A stretch of DNA of 64,000 nucleotides from Glycomyces xiaoerkulensis (lineage in GTDB: Bacteria > Actinomycetota > Actinomycetes > Mycobacteriales > Micromonosporaceae). This document shows, in pieces, positions 60,229-64,000 of the stretch (position 1 is the stretch's first letter; each line of letters starts with the position of its first letter). The stretch lies in NCBI RefSeq assembly GCF_002798405.1, contig NZ_PGGV01000016.1, forward strand, positions 335,228-399,227, given 5' to 3'. The translations under genes were made by a program, and so were the position numbers. A model generated the notes under the pieces. It made no database searches, was not told where the DNA came from, and saw only the letters and a list, made by a program, of their open reading frames with translations.

Positions 60229-61041
60229 ATGAGCAGACGACTTCCCCGATTCCTCAGCAGAGCACTCGCGCTCACGGCGATCGTGTTCGCCACCGGCCTC
60301 TACAAGCCGCGCAACAGGTCCGGCTCCTCCGGCGGGTCGGACGGCGACAGCGGCGGCGGCCGACCGAGGACCAATCACGCCGGCTCGGATGCTCCCGTCG
60401 GCCGGCAGCAGTCGAGCCTGACCGCGACGGCGACCGGATCGACGGCACGGCCGAAGACCCCCGCCGCGCCGACTCCGCCGAGGCAACGGTTGCCGCGGGG
60501 GCGGAAGCGGCAGGTCACCGACCCGGAGACCGGCAAGACGACGACGATCACCATGCCGGATTCCGAGACGCGGGATAGGCCGGAGACCAACTACACGAGC
60601 GGGTACACCGAGAATCTGCCACCGCCCAAGTACGATTCCGAGACCGACAGTTGGACGATCAATCTCAGAAAGCACGACGACTGGGATCAAGGCGACTTCG
60701 ACTCTAAGTCCAACCATCTCCGCCAGCTCGGTGAGGACGGCGCCCTCAACAAGAAGACCGGCGACGGCGAGGACCGCAGCGGCGCCGTCGATACCTGGCG
60801 CTCCGCCAAGGAACGCGAGATCTTCTTCAACGCTCAGAGTCAGGAGGACCTGGACCAGCGGATCTATGAGCTGGACGGCCAGCAGATCGATCACGCCCAC
60901 GAACTGCAGCTCGGAGGTCGAGACGAGCACGCCAACATGTGGGCGATCGACGCCGCCACGAATCACGGCATGGGCGGTCAGATCAACTCGCAGCTCTCAC
61001 GGGTGCCCGACGGCGCCAGAGTAAAGGTCAATATCATGTAG
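60229..61041 (+). CDS. Putative secreted HNH-like nuclease toxin
   Basis: Protein of 270 residues. Residues 10-26 form a hydrophobic signal-like segment (LALTAIVFATGLY). A disordered Ser/Gly/Pro/Thr linker runs to about residue 110, and a compact C-terminal domain follows. That domain contains IDHAHELQLGGRDEHANMW and, further on, NHGMGGQI. DHxxELQLGG with the later Asn-His resembles HNH-type toxin domains of polymorphic toxins. The following SUKH-type genes support a toxin role. No enzymatic activity can be asserted from sequence. Confidence 0.65.
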   Translation: MSRRLPRFLSRALALTAIVFATGLYKPRNRSGSSGGSDGDSGGGRPRTNHAGSDAPVGRQQSSLTATATGSTARPKTPAAPTPPRQRLPRGRKRQVTDPETGKTTTITMPDSETRDRPETNYTSGYTENLPPPKYDSETDSWTINLRKHDDWDQGDFDSKSNHLRQLGEDGALNKKTGDGEDRSGAVDTWRSAKEREIFFNAQSQEDLDQRIYELDGQQIDHAHELQLGGRDEHANMWAIDAATNHGMGGQINSQLSRVPDGARVKVNIM

Positions 61042-61105
61042 GGAGTCCGACATCGAAGATCCGGACGGCGCCGATTTCCACGGACCCAGGGCAAGGAGAC
61101 CTCCG

Positions 61106-61660
61106 ATGAACCACCTCGACGAGATGAGCCGGAAGATTCGGACGCTTCGCTCGTCGAACGCCGTCGATGAGATGGAGCGGCGTTGGGATGAGGAATACGC
61201 CGACCGCTACAACGACTCCAGGCTGACACTGCGCGACCCGGCCGAATTGTCGGGCGATTATCCCGGAGGGCTCGGCGAGTTCTTCTCGGCGACCAACGGA
61301 GGCCGATTCGGCGACATAGTGATGCGGATCGAGAAACGATTCCGGGACCAAGTCGCGGTCGATGCGGCCGGCGAGCCCATCGATGACCGCGATCGCGTGC
61401 AGGTCGGCGATGTCGGAGAAGACGCCCTGCTGCTGGATAAGGAATCCGGGAACATCCTCCTCTATCACTACACGTACTTCAAACACGGTTGGGACACCGG
61501 CGTACTGGTCGAGTGCGCCGATGTACCGGAGTTCATTGCCACGGTGGCGCTCGGATCTCGGTACCGGGAGATTCGGGGCCCGCTCTCCAAGCAATCGTCC
61601 CATTGGTGGGAGGACGACCCCTGGTACAGTTACCTTCAGGAAAGCGGAATGGCCGAATAG
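61106..61660 (+). CDS. SMI1/KNR4 (SUKH)-like immunity protein
   Basis: Cytoplasmic protein of 184 residues. The pattern LGEFFSATNGGRFGDIVMRI resembles the SUKH core (LP..y..F....NGg..), followed by VGDVGEDALLLDKESGNIL and VLVECADVPEFIATV. SUKH proteins are the commonest immunity proteins against nuclease-type polymorphic toxins. It lies 64 bases after the toxin gene with a purine-rich ribosome site (AAGGAG). Immunity is inferred from family and position. Confidence 0.65.
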   Translation: MNHLDEMSRKIRTLRSSNAVDEMERRWDEEYADRYNDSRLTLRDPAELSGDYPGGLGEFFSATNGGRFGDIVMRIEKRFRDQVAVDAAGEPIDDRDRVQVGDVGEDALLLDKESGNILLYHYTYFKHGWDTGVLVECADVPEFIATVALGSRYREIRGPLSKQSSHWWEDDPWYSYLQESGMAE

Positions 61661-61675
61661 CGGTAGGGGACGATT

Positions 61676-62209
61676 GTGGAAGATCGGCAAGAGTATTTGA
61701 GGGCATGGGAATCCGACAATGTAATCCAATTCCCTCGGCAGCAGTGGATGAGCGATTTCCCCGCACCCGCATCTTCCTATCCCGATGTGGATTTCATTCC
61801 CATTCGCATGTCCGTCGTGTACACCTCATACCTCACCGGAAAATTCGAACTCTACGCGGACATCAATTTGGAGACGGGTGCGGAAGGCACCATGAAGCTG
61901 GTGGTCATCGGTGCCGTGCCCGCCGATCCCGAGGCCACGCTTTTCTGCTTCGACACCCGTTCGGGGCGGATATTCATGCTCGGAGTCGAAAAAGGAACCT
62001 TGGAAGTGGTGAACTCGAGCTTCAAGGCCCTAACGAAGTTCCTGTACCATTTCGCGCTCTTCCTGGACGAGGACACGGGAGCCGCAGGGCGGCCGCAGCG
62101 AGCCGCGGCGCTGCGAAGCAGGCTCGAGCAGATCGATCCCGCCGCGTTCGCCGACCCCGAGTCCTGGTGGTCGGTGGCCTTCATGCAACTGGAAGGCCGA
62201 GCGAAATGA
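61676..62209 (+). CDS. SUKH-4-like immunity protein
   Basis: Cytoplasmic protein of 177 residues beginning with GTG 61676. The middle (MKLVVIGAVPADPEATLFCFDTRSGRIFML, then LEVVNSSFKALTKFLYHFALF) and the WWSVAFMQLE end resemble SUKH-4 family immunity proteins. It resembles the next gene along its whole length (VVGAVDQTPSMLYVIDPGTGEVL), so the pair arose by duplication. The coding sequence has a lower GC than neighbours near its start. Confidence 0.65.
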   Translation: MEDRQEYLRAWESDNVIQFPRQQWMSDFPAPASSYPDVDFIPIRMSVVYTSYLTGKFELYADINLETGAEGTMKLVVIGAVPADPEATLFCFDTRSGRIFMLGVEKGTLEVVNSSFKALTKFLYHFALFLDEDTGAAGRPQRAAALRSRLEQIDPAAFADPESWWSVAFMQLEGRAK

Positions 62210-62219
62210 GGGCGCGCGA

Positions 62220-62690
62220 ATGAGATACCCACGGGATCTTTTGGTCTCCAAGGGAATCGACCCGAATTCGCTCCCCGAGGACGACGAGGTACCCGACCGC
62301 GTTCCGGCCCTCTACACGACCGAGCTACCGGGCGACCTCACGGCTTTCGACACGATCCAGCTCAGCGCCGAGGGCACCGACCTGGACGTCAGGCTCATCG
62401 TCGTGGGCGCCGTGGATCAGACCCCGAGCATGCTGTACGTCATCGATCCGGGCACCGGGGAGGTGCTGCAATTCGACCCCTCCTCCGTGGCGGTGCGCGG
62501 TGTCAATTCGAACTACCGGCTGTTCGTCGCCTGCCTCGGCAGGATCGCCTGGGCCATGGAGACGGCGAACACCGAGGAGGTGGGCCGGGTGCTGAATGCG
62601 GGCATGCGGTACACCCTCAGGGCGGTCGATGACACCGCGTTCGAAGAGGGGGCTTGGTGGCCGCTCGTATTCGAACGGTTCGAGTCGTAA
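62220..62690 (+). CDS. SUKH-4-like immunity protein, duplicate
   Basis: Cytoplasmic protein of 156 residues, related to the gene upstream: MLYVIDPGTGEVLQFDPSSVAVRGVNSNYRLFVACLGRIAW parallels the same stretch there, and the end is EGAWWPLVFERF. ATG 62220 follows the previous stop by 10 bases. A second copy of an immunity gene without its own toxin is usual where toxin variants have been exchanged. The protein is inferred to act in the cytoplasm. Confidence 0.65.
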   Translation: MRYPRDLLVSKGIDPNSLPEDDEVPDRVPALYTTELPGDLTAFDTIQLSAEGTDLDVRLIVVGAVDQTPSMLYVIDPGTGEVLQFDPSSVAVRGVNSNYRLFVACLGRIAWAMETANTEEVGRVLNAGMRYTLRAVDDTAFEEGAWWPLVFERFES

Positions 62691-63029
62691 CGGAAAGCGC
62701 GGACGCCGCGAGCCATAGGGCGACGTGACCCGGTGCCGCGTCCGGGTGGCTGCGGTGCGCTGAGGCGGCTACGAAGGAGTGGGTGGGCGGTGGGGGTGGG
62801 TGTTCGTGGCCGGGTGGTCGGCGGTTGCGGTGGGGCCGTGGCGGGAGGGTCGGCGTCGAGTGTGAATGATCCTCGTATCCGGTTGGGCCCCAAGTTGTCC
62901 GGTGCCGAACATGAAGACTCTCTCACTCGTACGGGTGATGCCATATCCGTCATCGTTCCGTAACATTGAGTAGTAGCACAGGCGATCTGAATCGGTCTGC
63001 TTGTTCGAATCTCGATGAGGGGGTGTGCG
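62691..63029. other. Intergenic stretch before the DUF222 gene
   Basis: About 340 bases without a credible gene. The middle is GC-rich and repetitive in GGTGG/GGTCGG; the last 100 bases become AT-richer (GCCATATCCGTCATCGTTCCGTAACATTGAG, read in two pieces) and may hold the promoter of the DUF222 gene, but no box is certain. No inverted repeat of note was found. Confidence 0.3.
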
Positions 63030-64000
63030 ATGGCGGCGACCGGGACCCGCAGTACCAGGGCCGAAGCCCTCCGCACCGACCTCGACGACGCGGCGGCGCT
63101 GATGAACTCGGTCCATGCCCAGGTCTTGGGGCGGGTGATCGAGGCGCTGGACTGGAAGGTCCACCGCGACCTGGACGGGTTCGCCTCGCCGTTGGAGTGG
63201 CTGCGGACCGGGTTCGGATTCCACTTTAAGGTGGCCGCCGACATCGCCGTGGTCGCCAAGTGCGCCCGGAAGTTCGCGGTGCTGGCCGAGGCGGCGGCCG
63301 CCGAGCGGGCCCGGATCGATCTGGTCGCGGTCGCCGTCCGCCGCCTGGAGCGCACGAAGGCCCTGCGCGTCTACGCCCGGGTGCCCTACGGCGAGGCGGT
63401 CCCCTCCCCGTGGGGTGGCGACGTCACCTGCTCCACCCCTGAGCACTTGATTGCCGAGTACTGCGCTCATGCCACCCGGGCTGAGCTGATCGGCTACCTC
63501 GACCGGATCGAGGCCGCCCTCGATGCGGGCGAAGAGCTGCTGGACGGGCTCTCCGAGCAGTCGCTGCAGCGGGTCGATCTGGTGGAGCTGCCCAATGGCA
63601 TGTGGTCGCTGGAGGGCCTGCTCGACGGCCAGACCGGGCGGCTGTTCGCGAAGCTGCTGGAGACGGCCGTGCCCCCGCCCCGGGCCGACGAGACCGACGA
63701 GGACGGGGTGCTCCCTCCGGCGGCCAACCGCCGGGCCGAGGCCCTCCACCAGATGATCGCCGCCTACGGGGCCGGTCCGGCCGCGCCGACCCGGCACGGC
63801 CACACCGCGACGCTGAATCTGACGGTCGACCTCGCCACCCTCCGGGGCGAGGACACCGGGCGGGTGCCGCTGATGGAGGGCCGACCGGTCTCGGTCGCCA
63901 AGGCGCGCCTGCTCGCGTGCGAGGCCGGGGTCGTCCCCATCGTGTTCGACTACACCACCGGTGAGGCGGTGGAGGTCGGGGCCTACCGGCGCCTGCCGGG
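63030..64000 (+). CDS. DUF222 domain protein (HNH-associated), 3' end outside window
   Basis: The first 323 codons of a protein open to the window edge, starting with ATG 63030 after a GAGGGGG ribosome site. The N-terminal part (LEWLRTGFGFHFKVAADIAVVAKCARKF) and the helical middle (EGLLDGQTGRLFAKLLETAV) match the actinobacterial DUF222 family, also called the 13E12 repeat family. Most members end in an HNH endonuclease domain, which would lie beyond the window. Such genes occur in many copies in actinomycete genomes, with mobile habit suspected. It is not clear whether it belongs to the toxin locus. Confidence 0.78.
   Translation, partial: MAATGTRSTRAEALRTDLDDAAALMNSVHAQVLGRVIEALDWKVHRDLDGFASPLEWLRTGFGFHFKVAADIAVVAKCARKFAVLAEAAAAERARIDLVAVAVRRLERTKALRVYARVPYGEAVPSPWGGDVTCSTPEHLIAEYCAHATRAELIGYLDRIEAALDAGEELLDGLSEQSLQRVDLVELPNGMWSLEGLLDGQTGRLFAKLLETAVPPPRADETDEDGVLPPAANRRAEALHQMIAAYGAGPAAPTRHGHTATLNLTVDLATLRGEDTGRVPLMEGRPVSVAKARLLACEAGVVPIVFDYTTGEAVEVGAYRRLP

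Noticed and set aside
1..64000. CRISPR array or insertion sequence
   Set aside because: No regularly spaced repeats of 25-40 bases and no transposase with flanking inverted repeats were seen in the window.

Overview
The window is high-GC DNA from an actinomycete. Start codons are often GTG or TTG, genes overlap as ATGA or GTGA, and several families are typical of Actinomycetota (DUF2520 next to panC, DUF3817, DUF5925-AAA, YbaB/EspC-like type VII accessory genes, a DUF222 protein). The exact genus cannot be read from the sequence; a Glycomycetaceae-like relative is a guess.

Region 1 (1-23.8 kb) is mostly core chromosome: an ArsR repressor and MFS exporter; a molybdate operon (TOBE regulator, modA, modB, modC) with an inverted repeat at its promoter; a zincin-like peptidase; serS; two tandem HAD phosphatases; an Rpn-like nuclease; a MidA-type methyltransferase. 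A translationally coupled cofactor operon follows (DUF2520 protein, panC, panD, an S10 peptidase, nadB, nadC, coaX). It faces prfC-rsmA-ispE on the other strand. GatB/YqeY, a metallophosphoesterase and a tRNA-Pro(CGG) close the region.

Region 2 (23,850-37,968) is an integrated mobile element of about 14.1 kb in the 3' half of tRNA-Pro. It is bounded by a perfect 45-bp direct repeat, and a tyrosine integrase lies at the right end. It carries a MobF relaxase-helicase broken by one frameshift, an intergenic region with candidate transfer-origin structures, and an endonuclease VII-like HNH gene. The main cargo is a graspetide-type RiPP operon: an 83-residue ATP-grasp-target precursor, an ATP-grasp maturase, a PIMT-like methyltransferase and three unknown small ORFs. 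An Xre-type regulator, also frameshifted, is divergent from it. This set predicts an ester-crosslinked peptide that may also carry an aspartimide, and it is the most interesting system in the window. No replication or TraB-type transfer gene is visible, so the element looks mobilizable or decaying rather than self-transmissible.

Region 3 (38-58.5 kb) is chromosome again: an M24 peptidase remnant, SDR/AraC and ADH/TetR divergent pairs, a NUDIX hydrolase, a permease-like membrane protein, and a group of surface or membrane-anchored proteins (pentapeptide repeats, a choice-of-anchor A protein with an LSTTG sorting-like signal, two paralogous anchored proteins of which one is frameshifted, a beta-propeller). 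Then come an AAA ATPase, a CopD-CtaG fusion, a PLP transsulfuration enzyme, a methyltransferase, and the 5-oxoprolinase operon pxpA-pxpB-pxpC.

Region 4 (58.7-62.7 kb) is a type VII secretion-linked polymorphic toxin locus: YbaB-like and EspC-like proteins, a WXG-type protein, a secreted HNH-like nuclease candidate, and three SUKH-type immunity candidates. The window ends inside a DUF222 gene. Four open frames are broken by single-base shifts; some may be assembly errors.
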